Assembly (NCBI GenBank): GCA_950022655.1
Contig: OX465583.1
Span: 66,634,652-66,698,651 of the forward strand
Length of the DNA: 64,000 bases
From: Alentia gelatinosa
Taxonomy: Eukaryota > Annelida > Polychaeta > Phyllodocida > Polynoidae
Direction of reading: 5' to 3'
This document shows positions 39,401 through 52,194 of the stretch, one piece after another. The notes beneath the pieces were generated by a model. The model worked only from the letters and a program-made list of their open reading frames with translations. It was not told the origin of the DNA and ran no database searches. How positions within the stretch are numbered: position 1 is the stretch's first letter; the number at the start of each line of letters is the position of its first letter. Made by a program: the position numbers and the translations under genes.

Positions 39401-42400
39401 TACTAGGGACCGTCTTCTTAAAGTTACCGCCTCCCCTCAGAGATGCCAGTTTTCAATGTTTCCATTCCAGGGTCAAAATAGCAGACGGGCCAAGGTGGAA
39501 TCCTATTAACACTCACATTCTCACAGAATATTGTACAAACCTCGAAGATAAGGATAATGGTTGGCCATTTTCTGATGCACATAAATCATGATGCGATTAA
39601 ATACAGTTCTCAGACCTCTACTTCTTTTGTCATTGTTTGATACTTTATAAAGGAAATATTTTACCTTGCCTTCTATTTTTGTGCAGAAATCCTTTAAAAC
39701 ACATATGGCGAAATGTTTTTTGTCCTTAGTTATGGACACTGCATGCTCTGTTGTATTTTCTTTATCATTTATACGTCCATGGGAATCGTATTATATAAAC
39801 ATATGGCCACGGGAATCATATCATATAAACTTATGGCCATCAATCTAAGGTCATTTTGGTAATTTGTGGCACCTTCACATTATGTAATACATGTATAGGT
39901 CTGAATAATCTATAAGGTCTACTTTTTGTTACTGGTCGGTCGGAGACCAACAGAGATATGGTTCTCGCCGGGTACCAGCAGTGGCTTCCTCGCGGTAAAA
40001 CCACTCGGCAGTGACTCACCTCGATCCCGCTTTTTAAATTTATTTTTTTTACGAAATTAGGAGGATTTTAGGAGTTGAGAAGCAAGTCATTGGTCCCACT
40101 GAAAGCATTTTACTCCGTCACTAACGGAGTAGCTTTTTAAAGTCTTGACATACTGGGTTTGCACTGCATTTACTGAACTAAGTTATTAATGATCTCCAAT
40201 CTCTTCCTTTTCTATATTGTTTTATAGGAGGACGAACTCACATTTGACGAAGGGGATACACTCTACATCCTAAGTCAAGAAGACAGTAATTGGTGGAAAG
40301 CGAGATGCAACGGAAAACAGGGACTCATTCCTAGTAATTATGGTAAGCCGTTTCCTCAGATCTAGATTAAGAAGACGTGACGAGAACACCTCTATGGCAA
40401 GCCGATGCAAAAAAAGAAAAAGAAAAAAAAGTTTCCTCAGATCTACGTTTAACAGAAAATTCGTTCAGTGAAGAGGTTTTTTTTTCCATTAGAAAGACTG
40501 GATTAACTCAATACATACATATATTATAGTTATACAAAGATACTATAAATATGTATAGATTATATTAATTTGTGTTTTAAACTGCATGTTCTTGACCTTT
40601 ACAGTTGAAGAGAACACAGAAAGTATAGACAACCCAATGCACGAGGCCTGCAAACGAGGGAACTTGGACTTCCTCAGGGAGTGTTTGAATAATAAGGTGT
40701 GTATACGACATGTCCGTATGCGCCGGGTATGTAGATCATACATGCTCTCTATGTGATTTCTATGGACACTGTTTATTAGGTGGGTAATAAAGAGTGTTGA
40801 TGACAACTTCGTATCAGGTGGATAATAAAACCTTATGAACGCTGCACATTTATTTGAACCTTATATACATTAAAGACAAATGCGGGTAGGTATCGAAACG
40901 CCCCCTGGTTTAACACTGGTGCTGCCATCTGGGCCATGAAAATATAGCAGTTTCTCATAGACACCAATAGATAAGCACTTACCTTCTTCAGATGGCCTTT
41001 CCATAGAAATTAGCATGGTGACATGGTATTTTTTTTTGGCAATTCTTATTTGTACATGCTCCCAACTATCATAATCCAGAATTATTTGAAGATAGCAATA
41101 GAACATCAGTGTCATTTAGCAACAAAGTAAAAATATTGCATTTTCCCATAGACATCAATAGTTAAGCGCATACATTTTTAGATGGCCCTCCCATAGAAGT
41201 TAGCATGGTGACATGCCAATTTTTCTTGCATTTTCTATTTGCTGATATATAGAACTTATATTATCCTGAGTTATTTGCAAATCTCAATAGAATTTAGAAA
41301 TCACCCAAGTACCAGCATTTGTCTTTAACACACTCCATATGTAGCGTTTATGGAAAATGACCCGAACATGTACGTTATTGTATTTTCTTGACAATGATTT
41401 TTCTGTGTTACGAGGTGAATTCATAATCAGATTCACCATCAGAGGTAGTGAAATCTGTAAGTTTAAGTTGTAAGAGCCAGTCGACTCTTTACATAGGCGA
41501 GGCTACTTTGATAAAGACAGAACCTGTTGTTTGTATAATTTAAATTTGTTGAAAAATAAATCAGATAATGATTAGGGGCCATCCATAAATTATGCACGCA
41601 GAAATTCCGAATTTGTTACCCCCTACCCCTAGACAGAACCTTAAGTAAGTAGGACAAAGGTCTAAAACAGGCCAAAATGTAAATAAGTTCAGGTATTTGT
41701 AAATATGAATGATGAAGTATCATAGATGTATAGGAGCTGAAAGTCCTTGCCACGTGTTATATTATGTCGTGTTATGCTATGTTAAAACAAAAGGCAAACA
41801 TTACTCGGAAACAAGAAATCATTGTACTTACCATGGATTGTCGTTACACCATGTTAACCGGAAATATGTATTGCATGGAAGAGTAATTGTTCACGATTGA
41901 TTGTAATAAAAGTCTAAAAAAAACTCCTGATCGTCAACGCAATAGAACAAAGAAGGATCATACGCAAAATTACAGAAATGTGTGTGCTTGTCATGCAGGT
42001 GTCGGTGAATGGCCTTGACAAGGCTGGGTCGACGCCCCTCCACTGGGCGGCACACGGAGGTCACATCGAGTGTGTGAAGACGCTACTCGACATCCCCAAC
42101 TGTGAGATCAATGTGCAGGTAGGTCCACTTTTTGTCTGGTGAAAGACACTAATCACGTAGGTCCATACTCTGTCTGGTGAAAGACGCTTACCACGTAGGT
42201 CCACACTCTGTCTGGTGAAAGACGCTAATCACGTAGGTCCACACTCTGTCTGGTGAAAGACGCTAATCAGGTAGATCCACATTCTGTCGGGTGAAAGACG
42301 CTAATCACGTAGGTCCACACTCTGTCTGGTGAAAGACGCTAATCACGTAGGTCCACACTCTGTCTGGTGAAAGGCGCTAATCACGTAGGTCCACACTCTG

Positions 42401-43787
42401 TCTGGTGAAAGACGCTAATCACGTAGGTCCACACTCTGTCTGGTGAAAGACGCTAATCAGGTAGATCCACATTCTGTCGGGTGAAAGACGCTAATCACGT
42501 AGGTCCACACTCTGTCTGGTGAAAGACGCTAATCAGGTAGATCCACATTCTGTCGGGTGAAAGACGCTAATCACGTAGGTCCACACTCTGGTCTGGTGAA
42601 AGATGCTAATCACGAAGGTCCACACTCTGTCTGGTGAAAGACCCTAATCAGATAGATCCCAATACTTAATGGCTAATTGGGTGAGTTTTTTTAATTGATT
42701 AGTAATGTTCCTGTTTATGTATACAGGATTAGAAAAAAACCCATTGGCACATGCCCAACCAGTATAGAAAAATAGGAAGACATCAAATATATACTCGAAT
42801 AAGTTGAGCAACTCGGTCAGTTTAGAAATTTGAAACCAGACCATTTTGCGTCATGTGTGAGGTAAACTAGACCTGTTGAAATCCTCCATTTCAGAACAAA
42901 CTTGGCGACACTCCGCTTCACGCGGCGGCCTGGAAGGGACACAAGGAAGCGGTCAGACTCCTGCTCGAGAAAGGTTTGTTGAAAAATATTTCCACCTTTT
43001 TGTTTCACCCCAACTGACAACCCTGTCTTTAGAGACATAGCTATATTTGCAGATGTATCATTGGGGTAGATAGAATGTTGGAATAATCCCACTTAAAAAA
43101 TAAATATGGTGCATCATGGGTATCTAAAAATTGAATGTTTTCACAATATTGCTATGTCTAAATTATACTGGGTACAAGTATTCCAATCAATTACAAATAT
43201 CCGGCATTTAAATATCTTCATTTGTAAATTATTAACACCCACAAGTTGGCCACACCCAACCACACCCCAGCCCAACTCCGACATCCGGTGACCAATATTG
43301 TGTTGTCTTAAGGGGTGATTCCACTAGGATGTGTGATATTTGCCGATCATGGCTGATTTGTTGACTCACTATGTCAGGATGAATCATGTGAGAATATCTG
43401 GTTGAATCGCTGCGGTGGAATAACCCCCTTTGAGCAATAATAGGGGTCACACATGCAGGGGTAAGTGCACAACCAGATCTTGCAAGATTTTTCATGATTC
43501 ATCAAGATGCAGCAAGGTGCTACAAGACACAGCCCGACCTTGCCGGGACAAAAAAAAATCGTGCTAGTGTAATCAGTCCTTAAGTCGTTTCTTTGTCATA
43601 TATATGTTGTCCATGATTAACGCTGCAGTCTGCTCTGCCCCCAGGAGCCTACACGGACTACAAAAACAAGGAGAAGAAGACGCCGTCCGACCTGGCCAAG
43701 GAGCCGTCCACCGCGGCTCTCCTCCAGCAGGCCACGCGACCCCGCCCGGTCACCGACGACTACGGTGACGACGACGACTCCGATTAG
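36406..43787 (+). CDS. OSTF1: Osteoclast-stimulating factor 1 (SH3 plus ankyrin)
   Basis: Small cytoplasmic adaptor; in vertebrates it binds Src-type partners through SH3 and SMN through other contacts. join(36406..36451, 39257..39303, 40228..40342, 40605..40696, 41999..42118, 42895..42973, 43645..43787) gives 213 aa (human 214). Residues 7-15 are a proline-rich start (CPPPPRPKP). SH3 covers about 17-71, with ALYRY, acidic RT loop [10 protein letters not shown], Trp53-Trp54 and GLIPSNYV. Three ankyrin repeats follow: about 79-110 ([18 protein letters not shown]), 111-145 ([20 protein letters not shown]) and 146-178 ([19 protein letters not shown]). The tail is acidic ([10 protein letters not shown]), as in vertebrates. 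All junctions are GT-AG with matching phases. Divergent from GAA. Confidence 0.96.
37283..38558. mobile_element. Non-autonomous DNA transposon, about 1.28 kb, in OSTF1 intron 1
   Basis: Terminal inverted repeats GGGGCTGTTCCACCAAC (37283-37299) and GTTGGTGGAACAGCCCC (38542-38558), exact complements. Subterminal sequence is GC-rich (GGCCGGTTGTGC; CTGGCCAGCCTGCCCACCGG). No transposase reading frame seen. Confidence 0.8.
39257..39303 (+). CDS. OSTF1: OSTF1 exon 2
   Basis: Completes Gly16, residues 17-31 ([15 protein letters not shown]). Acceptor TTTACAG|GCAAAA, donor CAGCAT|GTAAGT. Only 47 bp. Confidence 0.92.
40228..40342 (+). CDS. OSTF1: OSTF1 exon 3
   Basis: Residues 32-69 plus one base: the rest of SH3. 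Acceptor TTATAG|GAGGAC, donor AATTATG|GTAAGC. Confidence 0.94.
40605..40696 (+). CDS. OSTF1: OSTF1 exon 4
   Basis: Completes Val70, residues 71-100 (first ankyrin repeat). Acceptor TTTACAG|TTGAAG, donor AATAAG|GTGTGT. Confidence 0.93.
40710..40835 (+). repeat. Fragment of the 72-bp repeat found at 59020-59520
   Basis: Shares TCTATGTGATTTCTATGGAC and TATTAGGTGG-TAATAAA with the large array at the right of the window. OSTF1 intron 4. Confidence 0.6.
40871..41328 (+). mobile_element. MITE family J, copy 2
   Basis: Ends TTAAAGACAAATGCGGGTAG and TACCAGCATTTGTCTTTAA. Longer than copy 1 because an internal segment (CATAGACACCAATAGATAAG...) is repeated. OSTF1 intron 4. Confidence 0.85.
41999..42118 (+). 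CDS. OSTF1: OSTF1 exon 5
   Basis: Residues 101-140 ([20 protein letters not shown]), phase 0. Acceptor CATGCAG|GTGTCG, donor GTGCAG|GTAGGT. The 38-bp tandem array begins at the first base of the intron. Confidence 0.95.
42119..42651 (+). repeat. 38-bp minisatellite starting at the OSTF1 exon 5 donor
   Basis: Fourteen copies of a 38-bp unit that starts GTAGGTCCACACTCTGTCTG and ends GACGCTAATCAC or CAG. Three copies are followed by CAG|GTAGAT, a good donor sequence. One copy is 39 bp. Confidence 0.97.
42895..42973 (+). CDS. OSTF1: OSTF1 exon 6
   Basis: Residues 141-166 plus one base ([20 protein letters not shown]). Acceptor TTTCAG|AACAAA, donor GAGAAAG|GTTTGT. Confidence 0.94.
43311..43428. 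mobile_element. Small MITE, 'GGGGTGATTCCAC' ends
   Basis: Inverted ends GGGGTGATTCCAC and GTGGAATAACCCC, 118 bp, OSTF1 intron 6. The ends resemble, but do not equal, those of the 37283-38558 element. Confidence 0.6.
43645..43787 (+). CDS. OSTF1: OSTF1 exon 7 (terminal)
   Basis: Completes Gly167, residues 168-213 and TAG at 43785. Acceptor CCCCCAG|GAGCCT. GC-rich compared with its flanks. Confidence 0.94.
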
Positions 43788-43902
43788 TGCCAGCCCCACC
43801 CAGTCACCGACAACTCCTGCTGCCACCTGGCCGTATACAGAGAAAGTACATGTGGAAGCCGCTACATTGTCATCAGAGGAGTCACCTCTACTCTACCAAT
43901 GA

Positions 43903-44184
43903 GGAACTGCATCGAGATCCATATCCACTGACAATATGCCATGATTTTTGGTTGCGGAGTAATCTGACGAGGCAAAGCCGATGTAGCACTCCAAAATGAA
44001 TGGCATATTATCAGTGGCTATGGATCGAGTGCAGTTCAGATTTTATCTCACCCCTAGCACTGATTAATTGTTTAAACTTTGTGACATCATCCCCATTGAA
44101 TATTTTATGCAATACTCCATGGGTGTTGAGTACGAGATTCTAATGTTAAGTCTATAGGGAAAAAATACCAGGGGTGAGATAAAA
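43903..44184 (+). mobile_element. Foldback MITE, family C
   Basis: Stem GAACTGCATCGAGATCCATA / TATGGATCGAGTGCAGTTC, apex CGAGGCAAAGCCGATG, tail TTTATCTCACCCCT to CAGGGGTGAGATAAA. It starts 116 bp after the OSTF1 stop codon, so it may lie in the 3' UTR. Confidence 0.85.
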
Positions 44185-44409
44185 ACATGCCCCGCCAGTT
44201 TAAACTTCTCCCCGCCGCAAGCGTTACTTTCCATGTGGAAAGTTGAGTCAGATTTGGAGTATAGCAGAAATCGATTGAAGAGGTTAATTTAAAAAAAGAA
44301 ATTTCTACAAGCTTTACAGTTGGGACTAGTCTAGGTAAACCTAAAAGCCATGTCACCTCTATCATAGCTTTAAGATAGTAAATACACAATACTCCACAAG
44401 TTTGGATGG

Positions 44410-44722
44410 GCCGCAATCGTCATCGAGGCAAAGCACGGTTCTGAATTTATCTCACCCCTTTCAATGACATTAAATAGCATCACAATATCAGAATAATTAA
44501 AATTACTTCGCAAATCCAGTTGGGAGCGAATAAATATTCATATTGATGTCTTGTCTGCTCTCTGAAGTTCCTCTCCGCTGATTGGCCAGTTCCTTATGAC
44601 ATCATCTCCCATCACTCAGCCATGACCATGGCGTAGTATTGGCGCTTCACATGGGTGATCGTTGCGTATAATTTTTCAATGTTATTCCTATGGCTAAACT
44701 TGTAGCAGGGGTGAGATAAAGC
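44410..44722 (+). mobile_element. Foldback-type element, family E (degraded)
   Basis: CATCGAGGCAAAGCACGG near 44420, tail TTTATCTCACCCCTTTC at 44444, AATGTTATTCCTATGG and closing GGGGTGAGATAAAG near 44708-44721. The stem is mostly lost. Confidence 0.6.
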
Positions 44723-47240
44723 TTGTATTCTTTATATTGGTGGTCGCCTACATAGTTCTATCCTCACACATTGAATACAACCATTCATGTTTGTGTTGTC
44801 TTCCTTCACAAACTTAGCTTCAACCCATCGAAGTAGTTGTGTAGTTATTTCACATCGATTGAAAGCTTTAGATTAGTGTTTCAATTTATTTCTTCTTCAT
44901 TATTGATTAAGTTCATTGTAACTAATATGGATACGAGCAATTTCTCCGAGTTTACCTTAAACTGCTTAGTATCAAAGCATGCTTACTATTACTCCATTTA
45001 AGTATTTATACTCCATGCCCAGAGTGCTGTTTAGTATAAAGGGAAACAGGATAGCCCTTATATTTGATAGTATAATCAGTTTTCCTTTGAAAGTCTACTT
45101 TTTGTACCTTTACTTGACAATAGCTCTTGATTGGTTATTCATGAAATGTTTTTGTCATATATTCTAGTTTATTTTATCCCCCCTCCTTTTTTTAAAACAA
45201 AATATTCAGCTAGACATGTTTGACACATGTTTAATATATACACGTGTGTTAGGATTTTTTCCGATACGTTTAATAAGTCTTCACAGTGGATTCCCTGTTA
45301 CCCGTGTATTTATAAGTGGAAAGACTTGCAGTGAAGATAAATACTTGCGTATGAAATACTAAGTTGCCAAAGTATCAAAACTTCTGAATGAGATTGTCAT
45401 TGGTCAGAGTAAGCGCCATAAACAGAAAATGAAAAGGAGAAAATCAGAACACGATCCATGAATAAAGAAACATTCTGTTTTACATTCGTCAATCCCAATT
45501 CCAAACTTATGTCAGGAGTTCTAGAGACATCTCAAAGTTTGTACCTTAACGCCAAAGGAGAGACGAAAAATCGTGTACTTGTAGATAAGCACTAAATGTA
45601 CATTGATCAAGATCTAACTGATATTTAATTAAATAATCGTGACATTTTTTTGAAATGTTGCAGTGGCCTCTATTGTATATACACACCAGATGTCCAGACG
45701 ACTGAAAAACAACCCGACACTATGCTCAGAGTTTTCCTGCTCACACAAAATACCAACACATTGTAATCTATCAACTCGTATTATATAGGGCACAGAGTGA
45801 TTGCTAGTTCAACCATCATTCACCAGGAAATTGTAAGGTAGTGCCACCTGCAGTTGGGTCATAACCGCTGTTATCTAGTATTGTAACCTATAGGGCACAG
45901 AGTGCTCGCTCGTTCCACCACCATCCACCAGGAAGTTGTAAAATATCCCCATTGTAGTCGGGGGGACAACCACTATTTTCTACTGTCATAATCTATAGAT
46001 AATCGCAAGATAAACCTAAAACCCTTTTATGGCAAACAAACAAAAACGTTTCAAATAAAATCCATTGATAACTGGGCCCGCCACCTGGTGTTTTGTTTGG
46101 TGTCGGGGGCAAGATGGCCGTCTTCATAACACAAAAGCTATGTGCCCTGTATAAAACGAAATATACCACGTGGGTTTCCGACTTATCTGCAAGATATGAT
46201 ATTAGCTTAAAAAAGGATAAACGATATGTTCAATATTTAGAATTGCGTAATGTTGAGAGGAGGCTATTCTTTCGCATTTCCCTTTGATATACTATCGGTG
46301 TTCATATTTCATTCTCTGCCACCGAGTAAAAACATGGATCAAATTCATGTTTACATTCGTTGCCTGTAGGTATTGTGCATATGATAATTATATACATCAT
46401 GTTGTGACTAGTTCTTAAGAAAGAAAAGTTGCCGGTACTGATTGACTTTCGTAAACTTTCACAGGTACACACAGTGGATACTTTATTGTGCATTTCTACT
46501 TAGGATAAGATAATGCTGATGGCTTACATATAAAGTAACTTAATTGAGCAGTTTAGACGATCGGGTTTCGATCCATCAAATAGAGTTGCACGTCAGAAAT
46601 CTGTGTTTAATTTGGTATTGTCAGGAAAACCAAGTTTGGCATCTAGCAATAACAGGGTTTTTTTTGTGCCCATGTTTAGCTGTATCCCGTAATTGTTAAA
46701 CGATTTCAATGTTGACATTAGGTAACTCTGTTAAAAAATGGTGTGGTAAATGAAATCTATGTTGATTATGATCAATTCTGTTTTTTGTGTACATGTTAAA
46801 TTATGTAAGAGATGAAGAGTGGAGTTGGGGCAAGGCTGGACATGTCCCGTTTTCTTTAGGCATCTCTGTCCATAATTCTTACCATTCCACAGTTAGATGT
46901 CTCGCGGGCTACAATGTACGCGGGTGAAAATGTTTATTACTTTGTAATTCCGCTGACAACTTCGAACCTTAAAACTGCCTTTTAAATTTGTTCTTTCTTT
47001 CTATGTCCAACCCAGAACACTGGTTGACCTGGAGACAGTATAGAAACTTGGTTTAAACTGACAGGAAGTTGTCATTAACAAGGTAGAATCGGCTTGATGC
47101 AGAGGTTCATATTGCCACGTCTAAAATACTAGAACTGCCTTTCACAGAACAGTGGATATCGGATTCTGATGAATAGGGCTGTTAAACCAGCTCAGATTTT
47201 GCAGAATAAATCCAACGCATGAGGAAACTCATAAAAATAC
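44723..47240. other. Intergenic, no gene supported
   Basis: AT-rich sequence. A pair of related blocks at 45785-45860 and 45890-45945 share GGGCACAGAGTG and ACCAGGAARTTGTAA. A 59-codon frame at 46111-46287 begins in a good context (CAAGATGGCC) but has no recognised relative. Confidence 0.5.
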
Positions 47241-47244
47241 ATTG

Positions 47245-48482
47245 ATTGCAGGCCTCCCAGTGAACCTTATAAAAACTCTGACCCTTTTCTTTAAAAAAAG
47301 CTATATGATTTGTAAAAACCTATATTTTTTCACTGCCATGCAGGTTAATGTATACAGGAAATTTTATAAGTTAACTTGACACAAAGTCTGATTGTCAAAT
47401 AACAAAAAATAAATCCACATCATCAATGCATCCAAGATATTTTACAAGTGTTTCAGAAATATTTTTTTTAATCAACGTTATTTAGCATGTGTACTGACAT
47501 GATCTTCCGTACATCATTATCATAATCAGCAGTTTGCATGACTTCGTGGCAGTCTGGCTTGCCTGTTGGAAACTCAACATGCACATATGCAGAAATTGTC
47601 ATTTCACTATATTTTGACCCCATTATACTGAATATGTCAACCTTAAACCCCTATAAAAGCCTGTTTTAGGCCTTGAAAAAAACTTAGACTAAAAACCTAT
47701 GTTGAGGAAGAGGGTTATGGGAGGCGTGTGATTATTTTAACACTCTAGATTTACATTCTCGTCCATTACTGTACATGTATGTACATATATAATTTACCAC
47801 ATGTCCATACCAAATCACGGTTCTGTATATACATTAGCGTAATAGCCATCGTAGAGTCTCTGTTTTCTACACTAATAAAATCAGTGAAATGAAAGCATAC
47901 AGTGTCAACTTGTGATGTTTTCTCCAACACAATATACGCTCCTGCATTTTAATAAAATTTGCAGGTTTATCTTTTCGCTCTACGAGAGTGCCTAATGGAT
48001 GTAGACCTTTTATCTACAGCATTGGGATCTCTGATCCTAAGTGGTGCATTCCAGGGGCCTGTTTGATAATCTAGGATCGTACATGAAGACCCTTTCAGGC
48101 CTTCCAGTGAAACGTTTAAAACCTATTAAAATCTATACATTCATTCATTTTTTAAAGTAACCTATAAAACCTATATTTTTTCACTGCGATGGAGATTGAC
48201 GTGCATAGGAAATTTTAGAAGTTAACCTGACACAAATTCAGATTGTCAAATGACGAGAAATCCACATTATTAGCATATTTAAGAGACTTGTATTTTGATT
48301 TTCAAAACCTATATTGAGGAAGCGGGGTACTTATCGTATAATAATATTTAAGTCTGTTCGCTAAGACAGTATTAAGCTCGTCCATAAGTGTTAAATGAAG
48401 TTGGCCCACATCGTCCCTGAGTCTCCATGGCATACAGAAAAAGGTCTACATGTATGATCCTAGATTATTAAACGACCCCCAA
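47245..48482. repeat. Two related repeat blocks and an inverted-repeat element
   Basis: 47245-47410 and 48095-48310 share TATATTTTTTCACTG, AGGAAATTTTA and AGTTAACYTGACACAAA. The second lies in an element whose ends, GTTTGATAATCTAGGATCGT (48060) and ATGATCCTAGATTATTAAAC (48453-48472), are inverted repeats. Confidence 0.6.
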
Positions 48483-49324
48483 AAACGTATTTTGAAATTT
48501 TCTCATTCCGTCGGGGTTATTTTTCGTGGGAAAAACTCCATGGTTGGAAAAAAGATTTTTCGTGGTCGCAGAGCAGTGGGTAAGGACGTGCCAGCTCGTT
48601 ACTCAAAACTGACACCCAAAAAAACGTAACTTTAAAATTAGACCTGTTTAGTGCAAGGTATTTTATTTTGATAATTTTGCAAATACACCCGTCATGGTCT
48701 CGATTGCCATGCATGAACGCAACGCTACCCGACAAGTGTATGGCCAGAAAATCGCAACATATTGAAAAGAAGAAAATGGTTATGAGGCGTTTATATGTTA
48801 GTTATGATACTGGTGACTTTCATTGGAGAAGTGGGCATTTATTTTTAAAGAAGTAACTAAATTTTTAGAATTAAATTGTAAATATAGGATCTTCTTAGTA
48901 AGATCTGACAATGAACTCTGGGTTTCCAGTGAAGTAATTGGAGCTCTCAAAGCTAGAAATTGGCTGTTTAAGTGAGCTGAACGTACAAAAAGTACTAAGC
49001 ACTGCAGATGGCTAAAAACGCCTGTCAAACTTATACAATTAATCAACTTAAAACACATCATAACACGATCATAAACAGTTTTGGTATGTAGTCAATAGGA
49101 TTCCTTCAAGGACTGATCATAAACAAGGGGGAATTAGATTAAAAATGAGAATAATGGTTTAATTTCGGTGCAGGAAACGTCAGGAACAGCGTACTTGCTT
49201 TTGTTCAAGAAAGGTATATCCTACAATAGACCGTGGCGCCACCCGGTGATCTTTAGATATTCACATTTATCTATTTGGATTGTACACTGTCAACCAGAGC
49301 TACACAAAGTTGCCTCTGGTGGGG

Positions 49325-49774
49325 TTAAAGACAGATACTGGTAGTTGGGTGATTTCTAAATTCTATTGAGTTTTTCCAAATAACTCAGGATAATATAAGT
49401 TCCATATATCAGCAAATAGAAAATGCACAAAACAATGGCATGTCACCATGCTAACTTCTACGCAAAGACCATCTAAATATGTAAGTGCTTAACTACTGGT
49501 GTCTATGGGAAAATGTAATATTTTGACTTTGTTGCTAAATGACACTGATGTTCTATTGCTATCTTTAAATAATTCTGGATTATGATAGTTGGGAAGATGT
49601 ACAAATGAGAAAATACTATGTCGCCATGATAATTTCCATGGGAAGGCCATCTGAAGAAGGTAAGTGTTGGTGTCTATGGGAAACTGCTACATTTTCATGA
49701 AACAAGATGGCAGCACCAGTGTTAAATTGAGTAGAAACAGGGAGTGCTTCGATACCTACCCGCCTGTGTCTTTA
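49325..49774 (-). mobile_element. MITE family J, copy 3
   Basis: Reverse orientation of copies 1 and 2: TTAAAGACAGATACTGGTAG to CTACCCGCCTGTGTCTTTAA. Internal segments match copy 2. Confidence 0.8.
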
Positions 49775-52190
49775 AACCCACGGCCACCTTCACCCAATTG
49801 CAGGACATGTTGGTTACTCTCCTACCAGATCTTTCGTACTGCTTGGAGAGTGTGTTATGTCATAACCTCGAATCTAATTTTCCATTTTCCTGTTCCCTTT
49901 CCTATAATGAAAATAAATCTGGGTTTTTTCTCAGTTCTTTAGCTATGAATATTTCATATTATGTATGTCTGCTTTGAGAGTATACATAGAACAAAAGTAT
50001 TTGGTTTGAGGCGCACCCCGAGTGATCCCGTGTGTGATTTAACCCATCCAACCTGTATATCATATCAGGGGTTGATTGCCAAACTATTTGGATTGGTGCA
50101 TAGAGTGTACATGGGTGTAAGGGCAGATGGTTGAAGGGGTGTATGGGGTGAAATGATGGGTCATTATAAGGGTGAATGGGAGTAAAAGTATTTGGGTTTA
50201 TAGATGGAGGAATAACTACACGAACTACAACCAACACCTATGAACACCCACAACGACAGCAACACCCTTCAACACCAACATCATTTTAATGAATTTTCAT
50301 TACTGTAGTAATCAATAAAAATGGTGTGTGAATACTAAGAAATTGTAGGTACTTTTATTCGTTTGAAGAACAACCTCAAATGCCGGGATCAACTCCTGGG
50401 CTGCTGTGATTAAAAAGTAGGTTTTTGAATTGAGTGTGATTCTCTGCTAGAGAAACAACCCTTTGAATCTTGGTACTCACTCGTGTATTACCCCCTCATC
50501 TCTACTCAATGTCGAGTCATTGCTCTAATATTGTCACTGTTTTAAAGGCCCAACACTGTGAGGCGCCACCGTCCAGTCCGAGAACCGGAAGTCCCATAGA
50601 GCGGTGCTTCTTGGGTTAGAGTTCTCTGGTCTCAGGAGTACCCTTACACGCATGTGCGGCAAACCGGAACAAGACCCTGTTATATAAGTCCCTCCCAGTA
50701 CCGTAGCCTCTGGGTGGGAGTCAGGGGGCTTGGGGGGGGGGGGGGGGGGGGTCGTTCAGTTGAAAAAGTGCAAATCCTTTTTGAAAAGGTTCCAAGTAAA
50801 GACTGTCCAAAAGATGCAGCTGCTTCCCTTGCATTTTCTGATCAGGAATAATCTCCTGCAATTTCATCTCGTATATTATTTTCATTCTTTCTTTCACCAG
50901 GCCAAGTATCGTCCAGTATTGTCTTTTATAACCGGTTTTGTGTTGTAGTTGTCCTGTCTTGTCTGGTTCTGATGGTATGAACTGGGAAATGGTTCTAGGT
51001 ACAGTACAGAGTATTGTACTGAGGTACCATAGATGATCTGGTGACTCGGGTATAAGGTCAAAAGGGGATGGTCATTATACTAATGGATTTAATTGGGGGG
51101 GGGGGGGGGATATCAGGGAATGACATAAATCTTTTTACCTAATGACATTGAATAAATCCATGCAACATCATAAAATGCATGATGCGAAGATTTGGAGCCA
51201 CAGATATTTGAATTTAAGATAACTTGTTAGGCTTAAGAGCTCATGTGTAGGCTTTGTCTAAGGCTCCATACCACAAGGGTAGACATGACAATAAACAGGA
51301 GTGCTGAGATGGGGATCAGAATCCTTTGACTTGTGTTGCGGAAAGGAGGGAAATAGGGGAGTTCATTTCAGGTAACAGTTAAGGACTTTAGCGGTTAAGT
51401 ATTTTAACTTAGACAGTTTTGTATTAAAGCTATACTCAGGTAAGGTTCTATTTTAGTCATTAGGGTAATTAGGTTGAATATTAGTAGTAATGTCAATTAG
51501 GATTGACATGCTTGCCTTAGACATACAAAAATTGAACAATTCTTTTTATGAATATGTTATCGTAACATCCCTCTCTTCCCAGGGACTACCCAGCATTGGA
51601 GAGTATACATCTTGCAAAATGGAACACATGTTTACAGGTTTCTTAGTGGTAGATAATTGGAAATACACATTTCTTTGTGATCAATGAATGGAAGGGTGAG
51701 GATTCAGGGGGTCAAAATGGGGAATATCACAATTTGCATGTTTATTGGTTAGTATAGTTCAAACAAGACATTTCTTGGGTTCAAAGTTGAATGTGGGGAA
51801 CTGGTTGATTTTAGAGATACCGATTTCGAATTTGATGGGGGGGGGGGGGGGGGGACTAGACAAAAAAAGGGGGGAATATGAAAATTTAAAAAAAAAAGAG
51901 AGAGAGCAAGCTCAAAGACAATGGATTACTCAACAGATGTCTTTAGACAAAATGGGTTTAATGCATGGTATATTTTATGCATCAGTGAATAAGCATTGAG
52001 TCAGGAAGTCTCTTGATACCCTTTTTTTCTTTCAGAAGCTTTTTCTTCAGCATTGGATTGTGCACATGTAACCAAAAGGATAGTCCATTGTTCATCGTTG
52101 GAGTGAACACAAAGGAGAACCTGCTAAATTTTCTGAATCTTGCTATTTGCAGGGCTACAAGCCGAATCACATCATTCTTATTGTGGTACT
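49775..52190. other. Intergenic with poly-G tracts
   Basis: No gene supported. Uninterrupted G runs of 20 (50732-50751), 15 (51095-51109) and 18 (51837-51854), all on the plus strand. Short reading frames around them are low complexity. Confidence 0.55.
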
Positions 52191-52194
52191 AGGT

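Noticed and set aside
42119..42651. Regularly spaced repeats resembling a CRISPR array
   Set aside because: Units are contiguous without unique spacers, in an animal intron.
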